Positions 47,499 through 59,520 of a DNA stretch of 64,000 bases are shown here, piece after piece. Each line of letters opens with the position of its first letter. The first letter of the stretch is position 1. The notes beneath the pieces are model-generated. The model was given only the letters and a program-made list of their open reading frames with translations. It did no database searches and was not told the DNA's origin. The position numbers and the translations under genes were made by a program. The DNA comes from an uncultured Lachnospiraceae bacterium (lineage in GTDB: Bacteria; Bacillota; Clostridia; Lachnospirales; Lachnospiraceae): the NCBI GenBank assembly GCA_947631625.1, contig CANRMA010000003.1:124001-188000 (forward strand), written 5' to 3'.

Positions 47499-50045
47499 TC
47501 ACTCATTTTTTATGATCTTGTCCGCAGGCAGCCATTTTTTTATCTTATAAAAAATATCTTCCATCATTATCGGTTTTTCCACGAAATCATTCATGCCCGC
47601 CTTTAGATATTCCTCTATCTGGTCCTTCGCATCGTTAGCCGTAAGCGCGAGTATCGGAACCTCCCTGCAATATTCGTCCTCAAGCGCGCGTATGGTTCTG
47701 GAAGCCTCCAATCCGTCCATTACCGGCATGATATGGTCCATGAGTATGATATCGTACCTTTCTTTTTTGACCTTTTCAACGGCGATCGCGCCGTTCTGCG
47801 CTATATCCGCTTTTAATTTGAGCGGAGTCAGCATCTCGGCGGCAACCATGGTGTTGATCTCGTTGTCGTCCACGATCAATATCTTTGCCCCGGGCGCGGT
47901 ATAAGAAAGTTCCTCTTCCTTCTTTTCTGTTTCAGCTTTTTGGGTATCGTCAGGATCGTCGTCCTTACCTTCTATGGCGTGACAGAAATTATACGTATAA
48001 AGAGGCTTATTTATCGTTGCCGCGCCCTCGATCTCATCATTTTCCTTCATAGGATTCTGTAGTAAATACAACCAGGCGCCGCTTTTTTTGAGGCGGTCTT
48101 TTTCCCCGTCGCTTAATTGACCGGAACAGTCAGTGAAATAAATCAGTTTTTTATTTTCAACCGCATCGGTCAATATATCGTCGGAAAACGAGAGTTTATA
48201 GGCTTTTGCCAAGGTCTTTAGCGACTCATATGCCTCGCCGCTTTTCATTTTGCCGGCTATCAGAACTTCCTCGCCGGATTTTTCCAATACCGCCGCTTTT
48301 TCATCTCCTACGAGCTTCTGATGTATAGTAAAATAAAACTCGCTTCCTTTTCCATACTCGCTCCTTACGCCTATAGAGCCGTTCATGAGTTCCACGAGCT
48401 GTCTGGAAATGGAGAGTCCAAGCCCCGTGCCTTCCTTTTGATGATTTTTTCTGGTATCTACCTGTTGGAAACTGCCAAAGAGTTTGGGTATATCTTCCTC
48501 ACGTATCCCCTGCCCGGAATCTTTTACGCTGACAGAAAGCTCTATGTCATCACCCTCTGTTTTTTCCACGCGCACACATAATGAGACATAGCCTTTTTCG
48601 GTAAACTTAGTCGCATTATTCATCAGATTGATTATGATCTGGCGTATACGCAGGGCATCGCCGCATAAAGTCTTAGGCAGCAACGTATCAATATCATAAA
48701 TAAGTTCTACAGGCTTATCTCCTATCCTATTGAGTATTATCATGCCCAAATCGCTGAGCAGCTGCGTAAAATCATAGTTATCTTCAACCAACTCCATCTT
48801 GCCGGATTCGATCTTAGAAATGTCGAGAAGATCGTTTATTATAGTGAGAAGGGCGTTTCCTGAATTTTGGATATTGACTATGTATTCGCGCTCCTTCTTT
48901 TGGAGTTCCCCCCGCAGGAGTATCTGCGTCATTCCCACGATCGCGTTCATAGGCGTCCTTATCTCATGCGAAACATTGGATACAAAAGCCGATTTGGCCT
49001 GATTGGCAGCGTCTGCGCGCTCTTTTTCCTGCCTTACTTTTTCCATGAGCTCCTGCTGCCTGCTCACGTCCACAAGAAGCATACTATAGCCTGCGACTTC
49101 ATTTTTATCTATTATGTCCACTATTTTTTTCTTATAATATTTATCGTTTTTTTGATAAATTTCATCCGTATTTACGAATAAATCGTATAGTTCGTCCGGA
49201 ATGCGCGCCTGTTTGCGCATGCCGTTCAGCTTATATTCGCCGAATATCGACAGGGCGTAGGCGTTGGCGTCGAGGAAACCGTAGTTTTTATCTACTATGA
49301 TAAACGCGTCTTCCATCTGTTCGAACACCCACTCATGCCCCATCTCTTTTATTCCGTAAAACTCATCTTTTAAAAGGCCGAGTATGATGAAAAGAATGGA
49401 AAATGACGCAAAAAGAGGCACAAAATCAAAGGCAGGGTCGAACGCCATATAACAGATCAGCGAAACTATGACGACGAACTGCGCGCCTATGAGCCTTGCC
49501 ATATTTTTCCGCTCCGTCATATCTTTTAACCTGAACATTTTGATATTCGAATATAAGAGCACCCATATCAAAAGAAAACATACCCAACTGTAACGCAGCA
49601 TATATATCACATTCTGCCCCGCGCTCGCAGTATATATCCCGAGAAACTCGTTCTTTTGAAAGCTGAAAAAAGGAGTGTCGCCTATGATGATTTTCCTGAG
49701 TCCGTCGTTCCAATACAAAAGCACGCTTAAAGATTCCAACCCCGCCCATATGCAAAAAGGCAGCCTCGGGAATTTCCTCCACAGATAACTTGCCACGAAC
49801 ATACTGAAAAAGTAGTAAAAAAGAGCATTCCCCAGATACTGCATCTTACTTATTATAATCGCCTGCTCCGCAGTATCGGCGCTTATCACAAAAAAATATC
49901 CGCTGTTCATCAGAAGACAGCCCATATTCGTCACCATCAGATACATGCTGTTATTGCTTTGATGTTTACGCCTCAACAGCGCGATTATTCCCGCAAAAGG
50001 GACCAACATCCCAAAAGTCTGTATAACATAGAATAAATATTTCAT
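47499..50045 (-). CDS. Hybrid sensor histidine kinase with a seven-span N-terminal domain and a receiver
   Basis: An 848-residue protein. Seven predicted membrane spans (1-225) form a HisKA_7TM-like sensor domain. A PAS domain follows (about 240-330), then a dimerisation helix with His360 (FVSNVSHEIRTPMNAIVGM), and the ATPase with N box NLMNNATKFTE, G1 DSGQGI and G2 GTGLGLSIS. After a region resembling a degenerate receiver comes a true receiver with ILIVDDNEIN and phospho-acceptor Asp770 in LMDHIMPVMDG. No output domain or partner regulator lies nearby, so a histidine phosphotransfer protein elsewhere is implied. The ATG at 50045 has AAGGA upstream; the frame runs 15 codons further without a ribosome site. 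Confidence 0.92.
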   Translation of the reverse strand: MKYLFYVIQTFGMLVPFAGIIALLRRKHQSNNSMYLMVTNMGCLLMNSGYFFVISADTAEQAIIISKMQYLGNALFYYFFSMFVASYLWRKFPRLPFCIWAGLESLSVLLYWNDGLRKIIIGDTPFFSFQKNEFLGIYTASAGQNVIYMLRYSWVCFLLIWVLLYSNIKMFRLKDMTERKNMARLIGAQFVVIVSLICYMAFDPAFDFVPLFASFSILFIILGLLKDEFYGIKEMGHEWVFEQMEDAFIIVDKNYGFLDANAYALSIFGEYKLNGMRKQARIPDELYDLFVNTDEIYQKNDKYYKKKIVDIIDKNEVAGYSMLLVDVSRQQELMEKVRQEKERADAANQAKSAFVSNVSHEIRTPMNAIVGMTQILLRGELQKKEREYIVNIQNSGNALLTIINDLLDISKIESGKMELVEDNYDFTQLLSDLGMIILNRIGDKPVELIYDIDTLLPKTLCGDALRIRQIIINLMNNATKFTEKGYVSLCVRVEKTEGDDIELSVSVKDSGQGIREEDIPKLFGSFQQVDTRKNHQKEGTGLGLSISRQLVELMNGSIGVRSEYGKGSEFYFTIHQKLVGDEKAAVLEKSGEEVLIAGKMKSGEAYESLKTLAKAYKLSFSDDILTDAVENKKLIYFTDCSGQLSDGEKDRLKKSGAWLYLLQNPMKENDEIEGAATINKPLYTYNFCHAIEGKDDDPDDTQKAETEKKEEELSYTAPGAKILIVDDNEINTMVAAEMLTPLKLKADIAQNGAIAVEKVKKERYDIILMDHIMPVMDGLEASRTIRALEDEYCREVPILALTANDAKDQIEEYLKAGMNDFVEKPIMMEDIFYKIKKWLPADKIIKNE

Positions 50046-50142
50046 GCTTACCACTGTCCTTATTTTTATTAGATAAATTGTACCATACAATTTGTCCGTA
50101 TACCAACATGTTTTATTAAAAGCGTAAATTTAATAAAGGTTC

Positions 50143-50170
50143 TTGTGATTTCCGTAATTTTCTATATAAT
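50143..50170 (+). promoter_or_regulatory. Candidate promoter of carB
   Basis: TTGTGA (50143-50148), a 16-base spacer and TATAAT (50165-50170). No pyrimidine attenuator is visible in the 60-base leader. Confidence 0.5.
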
Positions 50171-50237
50171 TATAAATAAGAGCAGACGAAAATATGCTCG
50201 ATTTCCATATATGATCATTATTCAGGAGGATATACAA

Positions 50238-53465
<3,228 letters not shown>

Positions 53466-53544
53466 CAATATAATTTACGCCGCCGCATATACTTTCTCGA
53501 CATACGGCAAAAATGCGCCGGACAGACTTATACTTACTAAGCAC

Positions 53545-53583
53545 AAAAGCTCAGCGCCGCTTTCGCGGTCTGCTGAGCTTTTA
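53545..53583 (+). terminator. Rho-independent terminator after carB
   Basis: AAAAGCTCAGC pairs with GCTGAGCTTTT, with a GCCGC/GCGGT inner stem, followed by ATAAT. It lies 80 bases beyond the carB stop. A- and T-runs on both sides also fit the minus-strand remnant. Confidence 0.87.
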
Positions 53584-53596
53584 TAATATCGGCCTC

Positions 53597-53872
53597 TTAT
53601 GATATTTGTGACGTTAGAGTGCAGAAAACCCACGCTATATACAATGTCCCGTTTATGTTCATATTGCGTTCCATTCGTATTTCCTTTATATGATACCCTT
53701 TCATATAATGCAGACATATGACCGCTTTCTGCCTGACCGGGAGTTCCATAAGCTCCTTTAACGTTTCTTTCTGCTGCGGTGCGGCAAGGCTGTCCGCCGG
53801 TTCATCAATAGGAACCTCAATATGACGGTTCCTGAACCGTATCATATCGCGGAATTTCAGTTTCTTTTCCAT
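53597..53872 (-). pseudogene. Truncated sigma-70-type region 4 fragment
   Basis: A 91-residue frame whose middle reads LKELMELPVRQKAVICLHYMKGYHIKEI, the first part of ECF sigma region 4. Region 2 is absent upstream, and after IKEI the recognition helix is replaced by unrelated sequence (NMNINGTLYIAWVF). A GGGGGTGA upstream of the ATG could be a real ribosome site, so a short product may still be made. I read it as the decayed tail of an ECF sigma gene. Confidence 0.6.
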
Positions 53873-53979
53873 GTATCGGTTTCACCCCCTTTGCTTTAAA
53901 CACGTACGAAAAGTGTAAAAAGTAACGTATTGGAAATTTTTTATTTTTTATTTCTTATTCATAATTTTCATAATTTCTA

Positions 53980-54087
53980 TAATTTCAATTCTTGCCATAA
54001 TTTTAATCATTTCAATACTTTTCATAATTTTTATAATTTCAATACTTTTCATAATTTTTATCATTTCAATACTTTTTATAATTTTTT
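53980..54087. repeat. Four tandem copies of a 27-bp AT-rich unit
   Basis: Units at 53980-54006, 54007-54033, 54034-54060 and 54061-54087 share TAATTTCAATACTTTTCATA and similar. A decayed fifth lies at 53953-53979. On the minus strand the array stays open as a KSIEMIKIM repeat frame, but with no ribosome site or family resemblance I do not call it a gene. Confidence 0.88.
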
Positions 54088-54260
54088 GATTGCAAAACAG
54101 AAACGGAATATATAGTCCCATTAAATGTACCTCAAATATATTACTATAGAACAATAAAGGTTTATGTGCTACAATTATAATGTATTAAGTTGCCAATAAA
54201 CATAAAACCGTATTTATTTTAACGGCCGGGCATATGCAGGTTTTTCAGTTTTTTCGGGTT

Positions 54261-54401
54261 TTATGTTATCATTAGCAATTAAATATACGTTTTCAGAGTT
54301 TTCCGTTATCATTAGCAATAAAATATATGATTTCAGGGTTTTATGTTATCATTAGCAATTAAATATATGATTTCAGGGTTTTATGTTGTCGTTAATAAAA
54401 T
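54261..54401. repeat. Three and a half tandem copies of a 40-bp unit directly upstream of the MATE gene
   Basis: Units at 54261-54300, 54301-54340 and 54341-54380, then a half unit to 54401, contain TTATGTTATCATTAGCAATT and AAATATATGATTTCAGGGTT. The array ends 19 bases before the start codon, so it lies within the leader or promoter. Confidence 0.9.
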
Positions 54402-54419
54402 ATTTTATCGGAGTACAAT

Positions 54420-55793
54420 ATGGAAGATACACAAAAAACACAACTGTTTGAACATACGCCTGTTCCTAATGCAGTAATGAAACTGGCAGTACCTACTATA
54501 GTCAGTTCTCTTGTTATGGTCATCTATAACCTTGCCGACACATATTTTGTCGGTATGTTAAACGATCCCATACAAAACGCCGCCGTAACGCTGGCAGCGC
54601 CCGTGCTTCTGGCGTTCAACGCGGTAAACAATCTCTTTGGCGTTGGAACTTCAAGCATGATGAGCAGGGCTCTTGGAAGGAAAGATTATGAAACCGTGTC
54701 CGGGAGCTGCGTACTGGGCTTTTATTGCGCGCTCCTTGCCGCCGCCCTTTTTTCGGTTTTTTATACGGCTTTTCATACGCCTTTTCTTAACATTCTGGGC
54801 GCCGACGCTACGACAGCGCAGGCAACCGCGGCTTATTTGAAATGGACGGTATCTTTCGGCGCGATTCCGTCAATATTAAACGTTGTAATGGCCTATCTGG
54901 TAAGGAGCGAAGGCTCTTCATTGCATGCGAGCATAGGAACCATGAGCGGCTGCCTGTTAAACATGATCTTAGATCCCGTATTTATTTTACCATGGGGACT
55001 CAACATGGGGGCCGCAGGCGCGGGACTGGCAACTTTTATTTCCAACTGTGTTGCATGTATGTATTTCTTTATGCTATTATTTATAAAACGCGGAAAAACC
55101 TATGTCTGCGTCAATCCTGCCAGACTTAAGTTAAACAGATCGATCATGGCAGGTATCTGCGCGGTCGGCATTCCCGCCGCAATCCAGAACCTTTTAAACG
55201 TAACGGGAATGACCGTACTTAATAATTTTACCTCAGCCTTCGGCTCTGACGCCGTTGCCGCTATGGGTATCGCGCAAAAAGTCAATATGGTCCCGGTGCA
55301 GATAGCGCTCGGCTTTTCACAGGGTATCATGCCTCTTGTGGGCTACAGCTATGCCGCGGGCGACGCCGACCGCTTTAAGAAGACCATACTTTTTGCCGGC
55401 AAGATCATCATGACTTTTATGATCACAGTTACTTTTGGATATTATATAGGCGCCGGCGCTCTTTCCGCTTTATTTATTGAAAACCCCGACGTCGTTGCAT
55501 ACAGCGCCAAATTCCTGCACGGCCTTTGCCTTGCAATGCCTTTTCTCTGTATGGATTTCCTTGGCGTCGGTGTGTTCCAGTCCTGCGGCCTTGGCAAAAA
55601 CGCCCTGATCTTTGCCATCCTTCGCAAAATCGTTCTGGAAATCCCGGCACTTTTTATATTAAATACAATCTTTCCTCTCTACGGACTTGCATATGCGCAA
55701 TTTTGCGCGGAAGTCGTACTGTCCGCCGCGGCCGTTGCCGTGCTGTATCGGCTGATGACTAAGGTGGAGAAAAATAAAGCTGAGATGGGGTGA
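54420..55793 (+). CDS. MATE family multidrug/sodium antiporter
   Basis: A 457-residue membrane protein with twelve predicted spans in two homologous halves. Family marks are VPTIVSSLVMVIYNLADTYFVGML at the start, GVGTSSMMSRALGRKDYETV, MILDPVFILPWGLNMGAAGAGLAT, and in the second half IPAAIQNLLNVTGMTVLNNF and FSQGIMPLVGYSYAAGD. MATE proteins expel cationic compounds in exchange for Na+ or H+; the substrate here is unknown. GGAG lies seven bases before the ATG. The HEPN-MNT pair starts four bases after its stop, so they are co-transcribed. The 40-bp repeat array ends just upstream. Confidence 0.95.
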   Translation: MEDTQKTQLFEHTPVPNAVMKLAVPTIVSSLVMVIYNLADTYFVGMLNDPIQNAAVTLAAPVLLAFNAVNNLFGVGTSSMMSRALGRKDYETVSGSCVLGFYCALLAAALFSVFYTAFHTPFLNILGADATTAQATAAYLKWTVSFGAIPSILNVVMAYLVRSEGSSLHASIGTMSGCLLNMILDPVFILPWGLNMGAAGAGLATFISNCVACMYFFMLLFIKRGKTYVCVNPARLKLNRSIMAGICAVGIPAAIQNLLNVTGMTVLNNFTSAFGSDAVAAMGIAQKVNMVPVQIALGFSQGIMPLVGYSYAAGDADRFKKTILFAGKIIMTFMITVTFGYYIGAGALSALFIENPDVVAYSAKFLHGLCLAMPFLCMDFLGVGVFQSCGLGKNALIFAILRKIVLEIPALFILNTIFPLYGLAYAQFCAEVVLSAAAVAVLYRLMTKVEKNKAEMG

Positions 55794-55797
55794 AAAT

Positions 55798-56136
55798 ATG
55801 CTTACAATATCTCAAATTAGTAATATTTACGAACAAATGGTCAAATGCTATAGAAATATATATGGCATCAATATCACAGATATTTTTTTATACGGCTCTT
55901 ATGCAAGAGGCGACTATAATGATGAATCCGATATGGATATAGTCGCTATTGTAAAAGGCAGCAGATCGGAACTTCAGCAAAAACTTACTACAATATGGGA
56001 TTTTTCTGCAGAAGTTGGCCTTGAAAATGATATAATAATTTCTCCTGCCGTAATTCCCTATGACGAGTTTGAAAAATACAAAGATAAACTCCCTTATTAT
56101 ATGAACATTTACAAGGAGGGACTAAAAATTGGATGA
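55798..56136 (+). CDS. MNT-type nucleotidyltransferase (antitoxin of a HEPN-MNT pair)
   Basis: A 112-residue minimal nucleotidyltransferase with GSYARGDYNDESDMDI (Gly33-Ser34, Asp45, Asp47), the metal and nucleotide site. In HEPN-MNT systems the MNT protein neutralises the HEPN toxin, in studied cases by adding AMP to it. It starts behind GGGGTGA, four bases after the MATE stop, and overlaps the HEPN gene by eight bases, the usual coupled arrangement. The third acidic residue is less clear. Confidence 0.88.
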   Translation: MLTISQISNIYEQMVKCYRNIYGINITDIFLYGSYARGDYNDESDMDIVAIVKGSRSELQQKLTTIWDFSAEVGLENDIIISPAVIPYDEFEKYKDKLPYYMNIYKEGLKIG

Positions 56137-56518
56137 CCTTGAAAGTTACAGACTTAGAAATGCTAAAGAACGTCTTGAATCCTCAAAACTGCTTTTTGAA
56201 GCAGGAAAATATAAAGATTCTATAAACCGTTCTTATTATGCAATCTTTTCTTCTATAAGAGCCGTATTGGCAAAAGATAAGACTGACTTTTCAAAACACT
56301 CAGGAGTAATTGCATATTTTCAGAAAGAATACATTAAAACTGAAATCTTTGATAAAAAATATTCAAAGTATATACAAAGCGCTTTTCAGATAAGAAATAA
56401 CTGTGATTATGATGATTTTTTTATTGCCTCTAAACAGGAAGCTGAAGATCAGTATCATAAAGCAATGGAATTCTATAATACCGTAAAAGGTCATCTGGAA
56501 AAACAAAATGGACAATAA
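56129..56518 (+). CDS. HEPN-domain protein (toxin of a HEPN-MNT pair)
   Basis: A 129-residue all-helical protein: YRLRNAKERLESSKLLFEAG, then KDSINRSYYAIFSSIRAVLA (a strong HEPN signature), HSGVIAYF, and the RNNCDYDD turn (Arg89-Asp96). HEPN toxins are RNases that use Arg-x(4-6)-His; here the His position carries Asp/Tyr, as in many MNT-paired HEPN proteins, so RNase activity is uncertain. It starts inside the MNT gene after a GGAGG. Downstream, its stop overlaps the remains of a methyltransferase gene. Confidence 0.85.
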   Translation: MDDLESYRLRNAKERLESSKLLFEAGKYKDSINRSYYAIFSSIRAVLAKDKTDFSKHSGVIAYFQKEYIKTEIFDKKYSKYIQSAFQIRNNCDYDDFFIASKQEAEDQYHKAMEFYNTVKGHLEKQNGQ

Positions 56519-56881
56519 ATCATTTGGCGACAAAAGAATAGCAAAAGGTTATGCCGAGGACAGGCCATGGCTGCATAAACAGGTCGCCCTGCGCATAAAA
56601 TCTGACTGTAGCCTCAATATCGAAACACCTTTTATAAACGGCCTAGATGTAGGCTGCGGCGCAGGACGGGCTTCTTGTCATATATGCATGAATTTAATTT
56701 AGAACAGTTTGTACGCTTTATGATGACTCAGTCCAATGTAAACGAGCAGATAAAAGCAGGCAATAAAACAGAAACCGAAGTGTATGACTTTTTTAAGAAC
56801 ACGCTAAAGACTATATTTAACAACCGTATGCGCACACTTATTTTTGACGGATACAGTTGGTACATAAAGCACCGCGTATAA
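56508..56881 (+). pseudogene. Internally deleted SAM-dependent methyltransferase
   Basis: The first part (MDNKSFGDKRIAKGYAEDRP...INGLDVGCGAGRAS) is the N-terminus of a class I methyltransferase up to its SAM-binding GxGxG. The second part, in another frame from 56675, has the family C-terminus (FNLEQFVRFMMTQSNVNEQI...LIFDGYSWYI). About half of the expected domain is missing and the pieces are out of frame, so the protein is not functional. It overlaps the end of the HEPN gene by 11 bases, so it was once the next gene of this unit. Confidence 0.75.
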
Positions 56882-56970
56882 GAACTGTCAAACAATATGC
56901 ATAAATACAAAACACACAAACACTTCTTTGGATTAACAATACATTAATTAAAATAAAGGAGCATATATCA

Positions 56971-57981
56971 ATGAAAAACTTAATAATCCCCAAAGATTAC
57001 CACTCTGCCCTGAATCTTCATGATACGCAGGTCGGTATCAAAACAGTAAAAGACTTTTTTCAGAATCTTCTCTCCGAACAGCTTCATCTTCTGCGTGTCT
57101 CGGCGCCGCTTTTCGTTGAGCCTTCTTCCGGCTTAAACGATAATTTAAACGGTGTGGAAAGACCGGTAGTGTTCGGAATAAAAGAGCAGAACGAAGCCGA
57201 GGCCGAGATTGTCCATTCGCTGGCAAAGTGGAAACGCTACGCTCTGAAAAAATACGGTTTTTCGTATGGAGAAGGACTGTATACCGATATGAGCGCAATA
57301 CGCCGCGATGAACAGACCGATAATATCCATTCCATATACGTAGACCAGTGGGATTGGGAAAAGATCATTTCAAAAGAAGAACGCAATCTCGATTTTCTTA
57401 AAAAGGTAGTGCGCTCCGTATATGATGTTCTGCGCAAAACTGAAAAATACATGGCTATACGCTACGACTACATAGAAGAGATACTGCCTCACGATATTTT
57501 CTTCATAACCACGCAAGACTTGGAATATATGTACCCTGACGCCGCTCCCAAAGAGCGCGAATATCTTATTGCCAAAGAAAAAGGGGCCGTCTGCCTCATG
57601 CAGATCGGCGACCTCTTAGAGTCAGGCATAAGACACGACGGACGTGCGCCCGACTATGACGATTGGGCTTTAAACGCCGACATAATAGTATATTATCCTG
57701 TTCTGGATATTTCTCTGGAACTCAGTTCAATGGGCATCCGCGTAGATAAAGAATCATTAATAAGCCAGCTTGATAAGGCCGCCTGTCCCGAAAGAGCAGA
57801 ACTGCCTTTCCAGAAAGCTATCTTAGACGACGAACTTCCGTTGACTATAGGCGGAGGCATCGGTCAGTCCAGAATATGTATGTTCTTCCTGCGCAAAGCC
57901 CATATAGGCGAAGTGCAGTCCTCCCTCTGGCCCGCCGACGTAACCCGCGCTGCGCTTGAAGCAGGGATACAGCTTTTATAG
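56971..57981 (+). CDS. asnA: Aspartate-ammonia ligase (asparagine synthetase A)
   Basis: A 336-residue class II aminoacyl-tRNA-synthetase-like enzyme that makes asparagine from aspartate, ammonia and ATP. Signatures: VSAPLFVEPSSGLNDNLNGV, AEIVHSLAKWKRYALKKYG, YTDMSAIRRDE, IYVDQWDWEKII, ITTQDLEYMYP, RAPDYDDWALNADI, ELSSMGIRVDK and IGGGIGQSRICMFFL. It is full length. AAAGGAG lies ahead of the ATG. It is adjacent to the methyltransferase remnant and followed after 42 bases by a lipase gene, likely an independent gene in function. Confidence 0.97.
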   Translation: MKNLIIPKDYHSALNLHDTQVGIKTVKDFFQNLLSEQLHLLRVSAPLFVEPSSGLNDNLNGVERPVVFGIKEQNEAEAEIVHSLAKWKRYALKKYGFSYGEGLYTDMSAIRRDEQTDNIHSIYVDQWDWEKIISKEERNLDFLKKVVRSVYDVLRKTEKYMAIRYDYIEEILPHDIFFITTQDLEYMYPDAAPKEREYLIAKEKGAVCLMQIGDLLESGIRHDGRAPDYDDWALNADIIVYYPVLDISLELSSMGIRVDKESLISQLDKAACPERAELPFQKAILDDELPLTIGGGIGQSRICMFFLRKAHIGEVQSSLWPADVTRAALEAGIQLL

Positions 57982-58023
57982 TTTCAGGCTGTCAGACAAG
58001 GCTTGCAAAAGGACTTAGTATAT

Positions 58024-59448
58024 ATGAAAAAACTCGGACGGATAATTAATTTTATATTATATACCATACTTACATTTACGGCTGCGAACATTTACGCAGT
58101 CGTAAAGGGAGCAGACATTTATGCGGCCGGGCAGACTTCAGCCGTTTATGCGGTTGACCACGCCGCGTATGTGTCCTATAGTATACAAATTGTCGCATTT
58201 GCGATAATCGTCTTTTTGTGCTTTATATGGATCAATTTATTTCCGGTCTTCTTTGGTTTACTTCAGATAAAGGGGCGGCTGCGCGTCTGTGACGGCGGCT
58301 GCCGGCTTCTTCGTCTGTTTCTTTCCTCCACGATACTGTCCGTCATTTTCTTTATATATGGAATGTGCGGTATGCTGCCGTTTGGCACTCCTGTACAGGA
58401 GCCTCGTTTTTGGATAATCAATTCCATAATCGCTATTATACTTGAAGCAATACTTTTCTGGAACGGCATCATACGGGTCTATCTTTCCTCAGAACAACTG
58501 GGCATCCGCATTCGGGTCATAGGTATCATATGCGGTATGATACCCATAGCCAATCTGGCAGCCCTGTGGCTTATTCTGCGTACTGCCTCTGCGGAGATTT
58601 CCTTTGAGAACAAACGCCGCCTGCGCAATCAGGCGCGAAAAGATGAACGCCTCTGCGCCACAAAATATCCGCTGCTATTAGTGCATGGAGTGTTTTTCCG
58701 GGATTTCCGGTATTTTAACTACTGGGGAAGAATACCTAAAGAGCTTCAGGAAAACGGCGCCGTAATCTTTTACGGAAACCACCAGTCCGCTGCCTCCGTA
58801 TCCGACAGCGCGGCTGAGATCGCCGCCCGAATCATACAGATCGTAAATGAGACCGGTTGTGAAAAAGTCAATATCATCGGACATTCCAAAGGCGGACTGG
58901 ATTCCAGAGCCGCTTTGCAGCTTCCCGGCGTGGCGGAGCATGTGGCGTCGCTGACCACAATAAATACGCCTCACCGCGGCTGCGAATTTGCCGATTATCT
59001 ACTGACCAAAATACCTATGCAGAAACAACAGGCCATTGCCGACATGTATAATACAGCACTGAATAAAATGGGCGATCCCAACCCTGACTTTTTGGGAGCC
59101 GTCCGCGACCTTACCGCCTCCGCCTGTAAGGACTTCAATGCCTGTGTGCCTGATATTCCTGATGTTTATTATCAAAGCATAGGCAGCCGTTTAAATAAAG
59201 CGCGCGGAGGCCGCTTTCCCCTTAACTTTACCTATCCGCTCGCCAAACATTTCGACGGCCCCAACGACGGGCTTGTAGGCGAAAAATCATTTTCATGGGG
59301 CGTAAACTATCGTTTTCTCACCGTCAGCGGAAGCCGCGGCATCTCACATGGAGATATGATAGATCTAAACAGGGAAAACATTCCTGCCTTTGATGTAAGG
59401 GAATTTTACGTGCAATTAGTCAACGGGCTGAAACAGAAGGGATTTTAA
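58024..59448 (+). CDS. Membrane-anchored alpha/beta-hydrolase, triacylglycerol lipase/esterase type
   Basis: A 474-residue protein. The first 185 residues hold five predicted membrane spans. A cytoplasmic or external alpha/beta hydrolase domain follows with the oxyanion segment YPLLLVHGVFFRDFRYFNYW, nucleophile elbow IIGHSKGG (Ser288), SLTTINTPHRGCEFADYL, and late Asp and His residues (FDGPNDGLVG, GISHGDMID). This order matches bacterial family I lipases. The ATG at 58024 has AAAAGGA; a TTG seven codons upstream is unlikely. Membrane spans in front of a lipase domain are less usual and suggest action on membrane lipids. Confidence 0.82.
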   Translation: MKKLGRIINFILYTILTFTAANIYAVVKGADIYAAGQTSAVYAVDHAAYVSYSIQIVAFAIIVFLCFIWINLFPVFFGLLQIKGRLRVCDGGCRLLRLFLSSTILSVIFFIYGMCGMLPFGTPVQEPRFWIINSIIAIILEAILFWNGIIRVYLSSEQLGIRIRVIGIICGMIPIANLAALWLILRTASAEISFENKRRLRNQARKDERLCATKYPLLLVHGVFFRDFRYFNYWGRIPKELQENGAVIFYGNHQSAASVSDSAAEIAARIIQIVNETGCEKVNIIGHSKGGLDSRAALQLPGVAEHVASLTTINTPHRGCEFADYLLTKIPMQKQQAIADMYNTALNKMGDPNPDFLGAVRDLTASACKDFNACVPDIPDVYYQSIGSRLNKARGGRFPLNFTYPLAKHFDGPNDGLVGEKSFSWGVNYRFLTVSGSRGISHGDMIDLNRENIPAFDVREFYVQLVNGLKQKGF

Positions 59449-59474
59449 TATCTCGCAATTATCGGAATTTCGGA

Positions 59475-59506
59475 TAATCTGCATAGCTTTTTATGCCTGC
59501 AGATTA
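59475..59506. terminator. Hairpin between the lipase gene and gltD, weak terminator candidate
   Basis: TAATCTGCA and TGCAGATTA are perfect 9-base arms with a 14-base loop, where an alternative GCATA/TATGC stem is possible. No clear T-run follows, so its role as a terminator for these convergent genes is uncertain. Confidence 0.5.
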
Positions 59507-59520
59507 CCCTCCGCTTCTTA

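Noticed and set aside
53948-54154. 68-residue frame made of KSIEMIKIM repeats
   Set aside because: It is produced by the 27-bp tandem array, lacks a ribosome binding site, and the opposite strand is equally open.
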